NCBI RefSeq assembly: GCF_900166985.1
Contig: NZ_FUZK01000001.1
Span: 186,001-250,000, forward strand
Origin: Acholeplasma oculi
Lineage (GTDB): Bacteria > Bacillota_I > Bacilli_A > Acholeplasmatales > Acholeplasmataceae
Direction of reading: 5' to 3'
Length of the DNA: 64,000 nt
Part shown: positions 18,474-26,856 of the stretch, one piece after another
Position numbering within the stretch: the first letter of the stretch is position 1
How the letters are laid out: every line of letters begins with the position of its first letter
Made by a program: the position numbers and the translations under genes
Notes under the pieces: model-generated
Database searches by the model: none
What the model was told of the DNA's origin: nothing
The model's input: the letters and a program-made list of their open reading frames with translations, nothing else

Positions 18474-18672
18474 AATAAAAAACGTCCTTAAAAAATATCT
18501 AAGGACGAATAATTTCCGTGGTACCACCTTAGTTCACAAATAAAAATTTGTGCACTCATGATTTTAATATGCTCCTAGTTGATAATATATAAAGTGTTTG
18601 TTACAAGGCTTACACCATCCCCTGTTCGCTTGATACCTTAACTTGATATATCGTGTTCTAATCACAGCATGA
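18474..18672 (-). promoter_or_regulatory. T-box riboswitch controlling ileS
   Basis: On the minus strand the conserved T-box AAGGTGGTACCACGG is the complement of 18516-18530. It is followed by a terminator hairpin (CGTCCTTA/TAAGGACG, 18483-18507) and a T run. Upstream, the Stem I region contains AGGGGATGGTG. A candidate isoleucine specifier codon ATC lies at the complement of 18581-18583. Uncharged tRNA-Ile should pair with the specifier and stabilise the antiterminator, permitting transcription of ileS and all genes behind it. The 5' edge of the leader is approximate. Confidence 0.92.
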
Positions 18673-18993
18673 TTAAGTTAAATTAGTTCTAAGCCATTCT
18701 TCAATGGATCCATCTTGATAAAGATCTTTGGAACCAAATAAGTATGTGGTTTCATTAATCTCAACAATATGTCCTGAAATTGCGTATACAACACCTGATA
18801 TAAAGGCTATTGCTTTATTTGCACGATCTACATGTAGTGCATCAAAATTTAATATCAAAGGCGCTCCATTCATCATTTGCTTAGCAAGTGCAGTTATATA
18901 TTCATCATCATCATTTTTAAGTTGTTCCATAATGATACGTTCAGATGATTTTATAATGACTTTTTCTTCTTTTTTTCTTCCAAATAATCCCAT
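18673..18993 (-). CDS. sepF: Cell division protein SepF
   Basis: SepF binds and bundles FtsZ filaments and tethers them to the membrane. The 106-residue protein has the short N-terminal segment MGLFGRKKEEK, likely membrane-associating, followed by the SepF core with LILNFDALHVDRANKAIAFISGVVYAISGHIVEI. It is shorter than Bacillus SepF because the linker is reduced. It overlaps yggS by one base and is the last gene of the ychF-yggS-sepF group beside ftsZ. Confidence 0.9.
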   Translation of the reverse strand: MGLFGRKKEEKVIIKSSERIIMEQLKNDDDEYITALAKQMMNGAPLILNFDALHVDRANKAIAFISGVVYAISGHIVEINETTYLFGSKDLYQDGSIEEWLRTNLT

Positions 18994-19586
18994 TAAATAA
19001 CCTCTTTAAATAATGACCCTATACGAAGAAAGTCACTATGATATTTTAATGCAATTTCATAATCTTGACTCATTCCCATTGAAATAACTTTAAAGCTATA
19101 TTTAGATTTGAGTGATGCAAGTTCTTTAAATATTGTCTCAGTCTTCTCTAAATCGTTTATAGTACCTATGGTCATAAGTCCGATTAGGTTTATTTTATCA
19201 TATTTTTCAATAGATTTCATTAAATCATCGAGTTGATTGATAAATATACCACTTTTTTGATCATTTTCTTCAAGATTGAGTTGGATCAGACAATTAAGTG
19301 GCATTTGACGATACTTTTGAATTTCTTTAGCAAGTTTTTCTGAGTCTAAGGTATGTAGATAATCTATTTCATTTATGATTTTTTTTACCTTATTTGTTTG
19401 TAGATGACCAATTAAATGCCATTTTATGTCATTTAAATGAGAGAGACTTTGTTTTTTTGTTAAAAGGTCATTTACGTAGTTTTCACCAAAATTTCTTAAT
19501 CCAAGATGATAGATTTTAATCATTTCATCAGAATTAAAGTACTTGGAAGCAACAACGATTTGATCCTTATAATCAAGAATTTTCAT
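18993..19586 (-). CDS. yggS: YggS-family PLP-binding protein, short form
   Basis: A pyridoxal-phosphate homeostasis protein of the YggS/YlmE/PLPBP family. VVASKYFNSDEM carries the PLP lysine at about residue 14, and NFGENYVND, WHLIGHLQTNKVKK and SMGMSQDYEIAL (phosphate binding) are all present. At 197 residues it lacks about 25-30 residues at the N-terminus compared with typical members, with no upstream in-frame extension because it starts inside the ychF stop (ATGA). The yggS-sepF adjacency mirrors ylmE-sepF in Gram-positive bacteria. Confidence 0.9.
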   Translation of the reverse strand: MKILDYKDQIVVASKYFNSDEMIKIYHLGLRNFGENYVNDLLTKKQSLSHLNDIKWHLIGHLQTNKVKKIINEIDYLHTLDSEKLAKEIQKYRQMPLNCLIQLNLEENDQKSGIFINQLDDLMKSIEKYDKINLIGLMTIGTINDLEKTETIFKELASLKSKYSFKVISMGMSQDYEIALKYHSDFLRIGSLFKEVI

Positions 19587-20680
19587 ACATTAAATCTAAA
19601 GAGCATAATATCTCCGTCTTGTACAATATACTCTTTTCCTTCAAGTCTTACTTTTCCACGTTCTTTTGCTAATTGAGGTGTGCCAGATTCTACTAAATCT
19701 TTATAAGAAAGTGTTTCTGCTTTAATGAATCCTCGTTCAAAGTCCGTATGAATAATACCTGCTGCCTGTGGTGCTTTAGTACCCTCTTTAAATGTCCAAG
19801 CACGTGTTTCCATAGGACCACATGTAAAGTAGGTTTTTAACCCTAATAATTCATATCCTTTTTTGATAACAGTATCCAATCCAGATTCTTTTAGTCCATA
19901 ACTTTCCATAAAGAATAGTTGATCATCGCCATCTAAATTTGAAATTTCATATTCTACTTGAGCGGAAATTGGTATAACATCGATCCCTACACCATGAGCT
20001 TTTGATTTTAGTTGATTAAAATAAGCATTTTTAGTTGGGTCTACCAAATCAGATTCCGCAAGATTTGCTATATAAAGATTAGGTTTTAAACAAAGTAAAT
20101 TCATGAGTTTAACCATTTTTAGTTCTTCATCATCAAATACTAAATCAGAAACTAAACCATCGTTTTCTATCATATGTTTAACTTTAAGTAAAACAGATTG
20201 TTCAATCATACCCTCTTTAACTTTTGTTTTAACTAACTTTTCTAAACGAGGTAATCTCTTATCAATAGATTCTAAATCAGCTAATCTTAATTCTAATTCA
20301 ATGATTTCTAAATCTCTGATTGGGTCAATTTTACCTTCAACATGGGTAATGTTTGTATCGTCAAAACAACGAATAACATGCGCGATTGCATCAACTTGTC
20401 GAATATGACTTAAAAATTGGTTTCCAAGTCCTTCTCCACTCGCAGCACCCTTAACTAATCCAGCAATATCAATAAATTCTATTGCAGTTGGTATAATTTT
20501 ACCTGATTTATATATTTTAGAAAGAACCTCTAAACGTTCATCCTTAACTTGTACAACACCAACATTTGGATCAATTGTAGCAAACGGATAGTTTGCAGCT
20601 AAAACTTGTGATTTTGTGATGGCATTAAATAGTGTTGATTTACCTACATTGGGTAATCCTACAATTCCAATACTTAACAT
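19583..20680 (-). CDS. ychF: Redox-regulated ATPase YchF (OBG family)
   Basis: An OBG-like P-loop NTPase that associates with ribosomes and prefers ATP in characterised members. The 365-residue protein has GLPNVGKST (residues 8-16), the DIAGLVKGAASGEGLGN switch II region, a coiled-coil insert (about 130-200) and a C-terminal TGS domain containing TCGPMETRAWTF and KERGKVRLEGKEY. GGAGGA precedes the start. It lies right after the ftsZ terminator. Confidence 0.96.
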   Translation of the reverse strand: MLSIGIVGLPNVGKSTLFNAITKSQVLAANYPFATIDPNVGVVQVKDERLEVLSKIYKSGKIIPTAIEFIDIAGLVKGAASGEGLGNQFLSHIRQVDAIAHVIRCFDDTNITHVEGKIDPIRDLEIIELELRLADLESIDKRLPRLEKLVKTKVKEGMIEQSVLLKVKHMIENDGLVSDLVFDDEELKMVKLMNLLCLKPNLYIANLAESDLVDPTKNAYFNQLKSKAHGVGIDVIPISAQVEYEISNLDGDDQLFFMESYGLKESGLDTVIKKGYELLGLKTYFTCGPMETRAWTFKEGTKAPQAAGIIHTDFERGFIKAETLSYKDLVESGTPQLAKERGKVRLEGKEYIVQDGDIMLFRFNV

Positions 20681-20696
20681 AAGTATCCTCCTCCGA

Positions 20697-20720
20697 TAAA
20701 AAAGGCGTGAACGCCTTTTT
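20697..20720 (-). terminator. Terminator between ftsZ and ychF
   Basis: A 10-bp stem (AAAAAGGCGT with ACGCCTTTTT, loop of two or more bases) lies at 20699-20720 and overlaps the ftsZ stop codon. The ribosome site of ychF follows immediately, so some readthrough into ychF-yggS-sepF is plausible. Confidence 0.7.
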
Positions 20721-21864
20721 ATGATTTTTTAACTAACCAGCTTGGTAAAGCACGCTTTTTAGTATCTTTTGTGTCTTTTGAATCTTGATGATTTTCATCA
20801 TTTGAACCATCTAATGGTTCTAAACCTTTTTTCGTTAATTTCATTTGATCGCCAGAATCTTTTCTAAAAATCTCTCTTGCAAGATCCTCAATAGGATTTC
20901 CTTTAAGACTTAATTCATATCCTGTAGCAATAATAGTTACAATCATTTCATCATCTAAGTCAACATTCACTGTATGACCGTAGATAATATTTAAGTCAGA
21001 TTCTGTAGCATTTCTAATTTCAGTTAATGCTTCTTCAATCTCAAAGAGTAACACAGACGGTCCAGTTGTTATATTAACAATCGCGTCTGTTGCACCATCA
21101 ATGGAAACTTCTAAAAGTTTCGAATGAATAGCTTTTCTCGCTGCTTCAATCGCTCTGTTTTCACCTGAGGCAATACCAATACCCATTAAAGCTGTACCCT
21201 TATTTTCCATAACTGTACGCACATCAGCAAAGTCAACATTGATCATACCAGGAACTGCAATAATTTCTGCTATACCTTGTACACCTTGTCTTAGAATCTT
21301 ATCAGACTCTCTAAATGCATCTAGTAATTGCATCGTATGATCTGCGATTGTAAATAATCTTTCATTTGGAATAACGATTAACGTATCTACATTCGGTTTT
21401 AAAGCTTCTAAACCAGTAATAGCATGTTGCATTCTTAAAGACCCTTCAAAAACGAATGGTTTTGTTACAATACCAATTGTCAAAATACCCATTTCTTTAG
21501 CTATTTTTGCGACAATTGGTGCAGCACCAGTACCTGTTCCACCACCCATACCACATGTGATGAAAACCATGTCTGCATTCGATAAAACTTCTCTAATTTC
21601 GGGCTCGGATTCTAGTGCAGCTTGTTTACCCACTTCAGGTTTAGCACCAGCTCCAAGACCTCTTGTTAATCTTTTTCCTAGTTGAATACGTTCATCTGCT
21701 TTAGATACCTTAAGTACTTGAGCATCTGTATTCATTGCAACATAGGATACCCCTTTAACGTCGTTTTCAATCATACGGTTAATTGCACTGTTTCCACCGC
21801 CACCGACCCCTATGACCTTAATAACGGGCTTTTGATTAAATTCATCAAATCCTCCAAAAACCAT
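20719..21864 (-). CDS. ftsZ: Cell division protein FtsZ
   Basis: A tubulin-like GTPase forming the division ring. The 381-residue protein has the GTP-binding loop GMGGGTGTG (about residues 105-113), the N-terminal [15 protein letters not shown] and the T7 catalytic loop [11 protein letters not shown]. The C-terminal tail is a short acidic linker followed by ALPSWLVKK, a variant of the conserved peptide that binds SepF or FtsA. The presence of ftsZ and sepF without nearby murein genes fits a wall-less Acholeplasma. Confidence 0.97.
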   Translation of the reverse strand: MVFGGFDEFNQKPVIKVIGVGGGGNSAINRMIENDVKGVSYVAMNTDAQVLKVSKADERIQLGKRLTRGLGAGAKPEVGKQAALESEPEIREVLSNADMVFITCGMGGGTGTGAAPIVAKIAKEMGILTIGIVTKPFVFEGSLRMQHAITGLEALKPNVDTLIVIPNERLFTIADHTMQLLDAFRESDKILRQGVQGIAEIIAVPGMINVDFADVRTVMENKGTALMGIGIASGENRAIEAARKAIHSKLLEVSIDGATDAIVNITTGPSVLLFEIEEALTEIRNATESDLNIIYGHTVNVDLDDEMIVTIIATGYELSLKGNPIEDLAREIFRKDSGDQMKLTKKGLEPLDGSNDENHQDSKDTKDTKKRALPSWLVKKS

Positions 21865-21918
21865 GATATCCCTCCTATCATTCTTATTGTAGTCTATTTT
21901 TGTTAAAAAATAAAGTGT

Positions 21919-23034
21919 TTAGTAACGAACTTGTTCGTAATTTGTCTTTTCATAAAACTCTTTTTTAAAATCAAGCAATCTGTCTTCTTTAATTGCTTGT
22001 CTGATTTCTTTCATGAGATGCTTTAGGTAAGCCAAATTTTGTATAGATAAGATACGTTGTCCAAAAGACTCTTCTGCTTTGAATAAATGTCTAATATAAC
22101 TTTTTGTATATGGACTAATAGAAGTACTTAAATTTGGATCAAGAGGTGACATATCAGACTCGAATTTCTTATTTTTAATCGTAATTTTTCCAACAGTCGT
22201 TAGTGCTGTTCCATGTCTTGCGTTTCTAGTAGGTAATACACAATCAAACATATCAATACCATTTATAACATTTTCAAGTAAATCTTCAGGAGAACCTACA
22301 CCCATGAGATATCTAGGTTTATTTTGTGGCATAATTGGATTTAAGAATCGAGTCATCTCATACATCTCTTTTTTTGTTTCACCAACAGAAAGTCCACCGA
22401 TGGAGTATCCTGGAAAATCCAATTTAATCAATTCCTCAGCACAGTATTTTCTTAAATCCTGATTGAGCCCACCTTGAACAATTCCAAAAAGTGCTTGATC
22501 CGTAGTTAATGCATCTTTTCCTCTTTTTGCCCATCGAATGGTTCTTTCAACAGAATCTTTCATATAAGCATCAGTTTCATAGGGTGGCGGACATTCATCA
22601 AATGACATGATAATATCAGCACCTAAATCTTCTTGTATCTTGATTGCATCTTCAGGACTTAAAAATAATGGGGCTCCTGATTTGTGATGTTTAAAATGTA
22701 CCCCTTCTTCTTTAATATCTCTAATTTTGGATAAACTAAATACTTGAAACCCACCACTGTCGGTTAAAAGTGCTCCATCCCAATTCATAAATCCTCTAAT
22801 TCCACCATGTTTCTTTACAATATCATTTCCAGGTTGTTGCCATAAATGATACGTATTAGAAAGTATTAAACCCTCAGAGACTTCTCTAATTTCACTAGGA
22901 GATAATGTTTTGACTGTTGCAAGAGTTCCAACAGGCATAAATATAGGTGTTTCAAAAACACCGTGTGGAGTGGTTAAACGTCCTAATCTTGCACCACTTT
23001 GTTTACAAATATGTAATAATTCATACTGAATCAA
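21919..23034 (-). CDS. tgt: tRNA-guanine transglycosylase lacking the zinc site
   Basis: Exchanges guanine-34 of GUN-anticodon tRNAs for preQ1 or queuine. The 371-residue protein keeps the substrate-site [12 protein letters not shown] (Asp92) and the nucleophile region [15 protein letters not shown] (Asp264). The usual zinc-binding CxCxxC after PLDP is replaced by NLSTSISPY (residues 301-309), and the fourth ligand His in the TIHNL segment is Gln332 (SIQNL). All four ligands are therefore lost although flanking YIRHL is intact; I checked this by translating the bases at 22081-22160. It starts at TTG 23034 with AAGGTGA upstream. It is divergent from the preQ1-controlled queT. Confidence 0.92.
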   Translation of the reverse strand: MIQYELLHICKQSGARLGRLTTPHGVFETPIFMPVGTLATVKTLSPSEIREVSEGLILSNTYHLWQQPGNDIVKKHGGIRGFMNWDGALLTDSGGFQVFSLSKIRDIKEEGVHFKHHKSGAPLFLSPEDAIKIQEDLGADIIMSFDECPPPYETDAYMKDSVERTIRWAKRGKDALTTDQALFGIVQGGLNQDLRKYCAEELIKLDFPGYSIGGLSVGETKKEMYEMTRFLNPIMPQNKPRYLMGVGSPEDLLENVINGIDMFDCVLPTRNARHGTALTTVGKITIKNKKFESDMSPLDPNLSTSISPYTKSYIRHLFKAEESFGQRILSIQNLAYLKHLMKEIRQAIKEDRLLDFKKEFYEKTNYEQVRY

Positions 23035-23052
23035 TTAAATCACCTTCCGTGC

Positions 23053-23080
23053 TTGAAATTATACCATAAAATGATAAAAT
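23053..23080 (+). promoter_or_regulatory. Promoter of queT
   Basis: TTGAAA at 23053-23058 and TAAAAT at 23075-23080 are separated by 16 bases. The predicted transcript start, about 23087, falls just before the riboswitch. Confidence 0.6.
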
Positions 23081-23093
23081 ATTAGATGTTAAA

Positions 23094-23132
23094 AGCGGTA
23101 GCCTAGACCACCCGCTATAAAAAAACAAGGAG
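23094..23132 (+). promoter_or_regulatory. preQ1-I riboswitch
   Basis: The stem AGCGG (23094-23098) pairs with CCGCT (23112-23116), enclosing a C-rich loop, and is followed by the A-rich tail ATAAAAAAACAAGG. This is the preQ1-I architecture in which the tail folds back as a pseudoknot. The tail contains the AAGGAG ribosome site of queT, so ligand binding should block translation, as in translational members of this class. Confidence 0.85.
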
Positions 23133-23143
23133 TGTTAAAAAAG

Positions 23144-23635
23144 ATGAAAAATTTTACGGTTAAAGACCTGGTTACACAGGTTACTATTTCAGTCATTTAC
23201 GTCACGCTCGTTTTGGCTTTTTATTTTATGAGTTTTGAAGCAATACAGTTTAGAATTGCTGAAATACTACTCGTTCTTGTATTTTTTAACAAAAAACATA
23301 CCATTGGTCTAGTCTTTGGTACGTTTATTGCTAATTATATTGGAGCATTTGGTATTGTTGATGCATTTTACGGTGCGGCTGCAACACTTATAGTTTGTAT
23401 ATTGCTTTTCTCCTTTAAAAAATACTGGATCGTATCATTATTGATATTCCCAGCACTTATTAATGGACTCATTATTTCATTAGAAATTTCCATAATTTAC
23501 CAAATTTTTAATGAATATTGGATTAATTTCTTATGGATATTTCTAGGAGAATTTATCGTTCTTGCAGTACTCGGTATACCTTTCAAATTAACAATTGATA
23601 GATTACCTCATGTTAAGGAAATTTTTATAGCATAA
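23144..23635 (+). CDS. queT: QueT family queuosine-precursor transporter
   Basis: A probable membrane importer of preQ1 or a related precursor (COG4708 family), 164 residues. About five to six hydrophobic helices span residues 15-155. FESIQFRIAE-type sequence (FEAIQFRIAEIL, about residue 34) is typical of QueT. The start is placed at the ATG at 23144 rather than GTG 23132 because the ribosome site AAGGAG ends at 23132. The preQ1 riboswitch in the leader and the divergent tgt gene support its assignment. Its end overlaps the end of mutY by 11 bases. Confidence 0.9.
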   Translation: MKNFTVKDLVTQVTISVIYVTLVLAFYFMSFEAIQFRIAEILLVLVFFNKKHTIGLVFGTFIANYIGAFGIVDAFYGAAATLIVCILLFSFKKYWIVSLLIFPALINGLIISLEISIIYQIFNEYWINFLWIFLGEFIVLAVLGIPFKLTIDRLPHVKEIFIA

Positions 23636-24632
23636 CCTTAAGTATTTTTTCAAGAACAGAGGATCTTGTAATCAAGGAAAAATCTGTAACAAGCTCATAC
23701 CCTTCAATCATTTGGTCAACATAACCTAAGTAAGGTTTTATATGCCAAACCATATGCGTGAAAACATGTTTGATAGGTTTGAGTTCATCCGTGATACTGA
23801 CTGTTACCCCTTCATTTTCCAATGTATTTTGTGCATAATGAATACTACCGGTTTCAATTTGTACAAATTCATAAAACCCATGTAACAATGCATCATCTCT
23901 CTTACGAAGTAGATAACCGTCTTTATATTTTAAGATAAGTACGGTATATACTACTTCTTTTTTTTCTTTAAGTTTTGACATAACCGGGTAATTTAGTTGT
24001 GTACCTGATTGATAACTTAAACACATATTCGAAAGTGGACATTCATTACATTTTGGATTTTGTGGTTTACAAACCGTTGCACCAAGCTCCATTACACTTT
24101 GAGTATATTTATAAGGGTTACCTGAATTTTTTATAAGCTTTTTGTTAATTTCATTTAACTTTTTTTTATTTTTCTCAATTCTAAAATCATCACTATATTG
24201 ATAAACCCTTGATAATACTCGAATCACATTACCATCGGTTGCAGGATATGGCTTATCAAATGCTATAGACATAATTGCTCCTGCAGTATAAGCACCAATT
24301 CCTGGTATTTTAAGCAGCTTTTCATAATCAGACGGTAAATTACCTTGATAAGTATCAACGACGTATTTAGCACCTTCTAGGAGCATTCTAAAACGTTTAT
24401 AGTATCCAATGCCTTGAACAACTTTTAACACCTCATCTAAGTCTTTAGATGCTAAAACAAAACAATTAGGAAATGTTTTTAAGAATTTCTCATAGTAAGG
24501 TAGCATTGTATCTACTTGTGTTTGTTGTAACATGATTTCAGAAACCCAAATTTGATAAGGGTTTTTTGTTTTTCTAAATGGTAGATCTCTATGGTATGTA
24601 TCATACCAGTTAAAAAGTTGTAAATATTCCAT
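23625..24632 (-). CDS. mutY: A/G-specific adenine DNA glycosylase
   Basis: Removes adenine mispaired with 8-oxoguanine. The 335-residue protein shows the catalytic glutamate in SEIMLQQTQV (Glu32), the helix-hairpin-helix LLKIPGIGAYTAGAI (about residues 106-120), the catalytic aspartate in ATDGNVIRVLSR (Asp133) and the [4Fe-4S] cysteines C188, C195, C198 and C204. A C-terminal NUDIX-like domain (about 230-330) recognises 8-oxoguanine. It is convergent with queT. Confidence 0.95.
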   Translation of the reverse strand: MEYLQLFNWYDTYHRDLPFRKTKNPYQIWVSEIMLQQTQVDTMLPYYEKFLKTFPNCFVLASKDLDEVLKVVQGIGYYKRFRMLLEGAKYVVDTYQGNLPSDYEKLLKIPGIGAYTAGAIMSIAFDKPYPATDGNVIRVLSRVYQYSDDFRIEKNKKKLNEINKKLIKNSGNPYKYTQSVMELGATVCKPQNPKCNECPLSNMCLSYQSGTQLNYPVMSKLKEKKEVVYTVLILKYKDGYLLRKRDDALLHGFYEFVQIETGSIHYAQNTLENEGVTVSITDELKPIKHVFTHMVWHIKPYLGYVDQMIEGYELVTDFSLITRSSVLEKILKVML

Positions 24633-24709
24633 AATCTTACCTCGTAATGTCTATTTTACCAAATAAATATTTAAGATGTTAAAATGAGTACAATTAAATG
24701 GAGGCAATT

Positions 24710-25315
24710 ATGAAAGACTTAATTATAAATAGACGTTCAATACGTAAATATACAAACTATAAAATATCTAAAGAGGAACTCACTAAAATCATTGATGAAT
24801 CACTCAAGGCACCATCAAGCAATAACTTACAACCACTTAAACTACTAGTGATTGATTCAGATGAAGCAAAACGTACACTTAAAACAATCATGCCAATGAA
24901 TCAACTTCAACTTGAAACATCATCACAATTGGTCTTGATATTTGGTGATACATTAAAATATGAGCGTGCTGAGGAATTATTCAAACTTGCTCATGAGGCA
25001 GGAAAAATGCCTCTAGAACTTATTGAAAGACATCTTACAAAGTTTAGAACTCAACAAATCGACCCAACTGATGCTAAACATATCGCATCTCTTCATTTAG
25101 ATGCCGGATTGTTTGCAATGAACTTTATGACATTAGCTCGATATTATGGTTATGATACATGTGCTATCGGTGGTTTTAATAAAGACTTAGCAAATGAGGC
25201 ATTCAAAATCGATTCAAGATATGTTCCTATCCTCCTCATATCCATTGGCAAAAAAGATGATGAGGGTTATGATTCATACCGCTTACCAGCATCAATTGTC
25301 GCAGATTTCATATAA
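24710..25315 (+). CDS. Nitroreductase family protein
   Basis: A probable FMN- and NAD(P)H-dependent oxidoreductase of about 202 residues. NRRSIRKYTNYKIS at the N-terminus and APSSNNLQPLKLLVI are the standard flavin-binding start. LHLDAGLFAMNFMTLARYYGYDTCAIGGF is the second flavin block. The ATG at 24710 is preferred because ATGGAGG at 24698 serves as its ribosome site. The physiological substrate cannot be inferred. Confidence 0.88.
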   Translation: MKDLIINRRSIRKYTNYKISKEELTKIIDESLKAPSSNNLQPLKLLVIDSDEAKRTLKTIMPMNQLQLETSSQLVLIFGDTLKYERAEELFKLAHEAGKMPLELIERHLTKFRTQQIDPTDAKHIASLHLDAGLFAMNFMTLARYYGYDTCAIGGFNKDLANEAFKIDSRYVPILLISIGKKDDEGYDSYRLPASIVADFI

Positions 25316-25324
25316 TTTATTTAT

Positions 25325-25358
25325 GCGTGAAGGTTTTATTACTTTTACGCTTTTTATT
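25325..25358 (+). terminator. Terminator after the nitroreductase gene
   Basis: A 10-pair stem with two or three G-T wobbles (GCGTGAAGGT with ACTTTTACGC) ends at 25350 and is followed by TTTTTATTT. Confidence 0.75.
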
Positions 25359-25432
25359 TGAAGCAAAAAGAAAAGTATTTCGAAACTGAAATGATAAACT
25401 ATAATTAATCAATTCTTATGGAGGAATTTTAT

Positions 25433-26776
25433 ATGTTTGATAATCTTGCCATAGACTCATGGCAAAAAGGTGTTTTATATTTAATAACGATCGCAGTTCT
25501 TATTTTTCTTCATTTACTTTCACGAATGAAAGTTAAATTTTCATTTAGAGTATTAATTGCATTGGGATTAGGGCTTGGTACAGGACTTTTATTAGGGGAT
25601 GTTTCAACAACCATCAGACCAATTGGTCAATTATATGTCCGATTGATTTCTGCAGTCGTCATACCACTTGTTTTTGTATCCATTATTAGAAGTTTTACTA
25701 AATTGGGTAATTCTAGTAAAGTTAGAAGTATATCATTAAAGTCATTGTTTTGGTTATTATCCACTACAGCAATAGCAACTGTTTTAGGATTATTCTTTGC
25801 AGTGATATTTAATATTGGTTCTGGTATGGATGTTTCTGATATCGTCTATTCACCAAGAGAGATTGTTCCAATTGAACAAGTTCTACTTAATTTATTCCCA
25901 AATAATATTATTACACATATGTCAAGCAATCAAATGATACCAATTATTATATTTGCTATTTTAATTGCGATAGCAATAAATACTGTTGCTAAAAAGAAAC
26001 CTGAGGAAGTTAAACCATTTAATGATTTCATAGAAAGCACATCAACTATTATGATTTCTTTAACTAAAATGGTCATCAAGTTTACACCTTATGGTGTCTT
26101 TGCATTAATGGCAAACGCAGCAGGTAGAAATAATGTAGAAACCTTAAAAACATTATTGGTCTACATATTATTAATGTATGGTGTGATGGTAATTCATTTT
26201 GTTGTTGTGCAATTAGGTTTAATTACTTTTGTTGGAAAACTCAATCCTATTCAATTTGTTAAAAATGTATTTCCTGCACAAGTTGTTGCATTTACTTCTC
26301 AAAGTAGTTATGGAACGTTACCTGTTACAGTTAAATCATTAACAGACCGTGTTGGTGTTTCTGAACGTATTGCTAGCTTTGTAGCACCTCTTGGTGCAAA
26401 TGTAGGTATGAATGCTTGTGGTGGAATATTTCCTGCAATGGTTGCAGTTTTTACAGCAAACGCCTTTGGTATTCAACTTCAGTTCATTGATTTCTTAATG
26501 ATTGTTTTAACAACTACGATTGCATCAATTGGTATAGCAGGTGTTCCTGGTATCGCAACAATTGCTGCTACTGTTGTACTTGCAACTGTAGGACTTCCAA
26601 TTGAAGGGATTGCACTTATTGCTGGTGTTGATGCGTTAATTGATATGGGAAGAACGATGATCAATGTCACAGGAACTATGGTTTCAGCTACATTAACTGC
26701 TAAACAAGAAGGCGAATTAGATTTAGAAATCTTTAATAAAGATAAATCCAATATCGAGGTTGTTCAAGAGTTATAA
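25433..26776 (+). CDS. TcyP-like amino acid:cation symporter
   Basis: A secondary transporter of the dicarboxylate/amino acid:cation symporter family, 447 residues with about eight membrane helices and two re-entrant hairpins. TSQSSYGTLPVT (about residue 287) and FVAPLGANVGMNACGGIFPAMVAVF (about 323-347) resemble the L-cystine symporter TcyP more than glutamate or C4-dicarboxylate members, where the second block reads PLGATVNMDG. The ATG at 25433 is chosen because GGAGG precedes it. A -10 TATAAT lies at 25400-25405. Cystine as substrate is an inference. Confidence 0.85.
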   Translation: MFDNLAIDSWQKGVLYLITIAVLIFLHLLSRMKVKFSFRVLIALGLGLGTGLLLGDVSTTIRPIGQLYVRLISAVVIPLVFVSIIRSFTKLGNSSKVRSISLKSLFWLLSTTAIATVLGLFFAVIFNIGSGMDVSDIVYSPREIVPIEQVLLNLFPNNIITHMSSNQMIPIIIFAILIAIAINTVAKKKPEEVKPFNDFIESTSTIMISLTKMVIKFTPYGVFALMANAAGRNNVETLKTLLVYILLMYGVMVIHFVVVQLGLITFVGKLNPIQFVKNVFPAQVVAFTSQSSYGTLPVTVKSLTDRVGVSERIASFVAPLGANVGMNACGGIFPAMVAVFTANAFGIQLQFIDFLMIVLTTTIASIGIAGVPGIATIAATVVLATVGLPIEGIALIAGVDALIDMGRTMINVTGTMVSATLTAKQEGELDLEIFNKDKSNIEVVQEL

Positions 26777-26798
26777 TTTTATCAATTACATAAAAATG

Positions 26799-26843
26799 AA
26801 AAGAACGATGACGTCAAAATAGATGTCATCGTTCTTCTTTTTC
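26799..26843. terminator. Bidirectional terminator between convergent genes
   Basis: A perfect 12-bp stem (AAGAACGATGAC at 26801-26812 with its complement at 26825-26836) has T-rich sequence on the plus side and A/T-rich sequence before it. It separates the symporter from the ABC genes. Confidence 0.85.
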
Positions 26844-26856
26844 AATGTATACCTTT

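Noticed and set aside
21886-21914. Possible ftsZ promoter with a TACAAT -10
   Set aside because: No -35 box at the right distance, so I do not list it.
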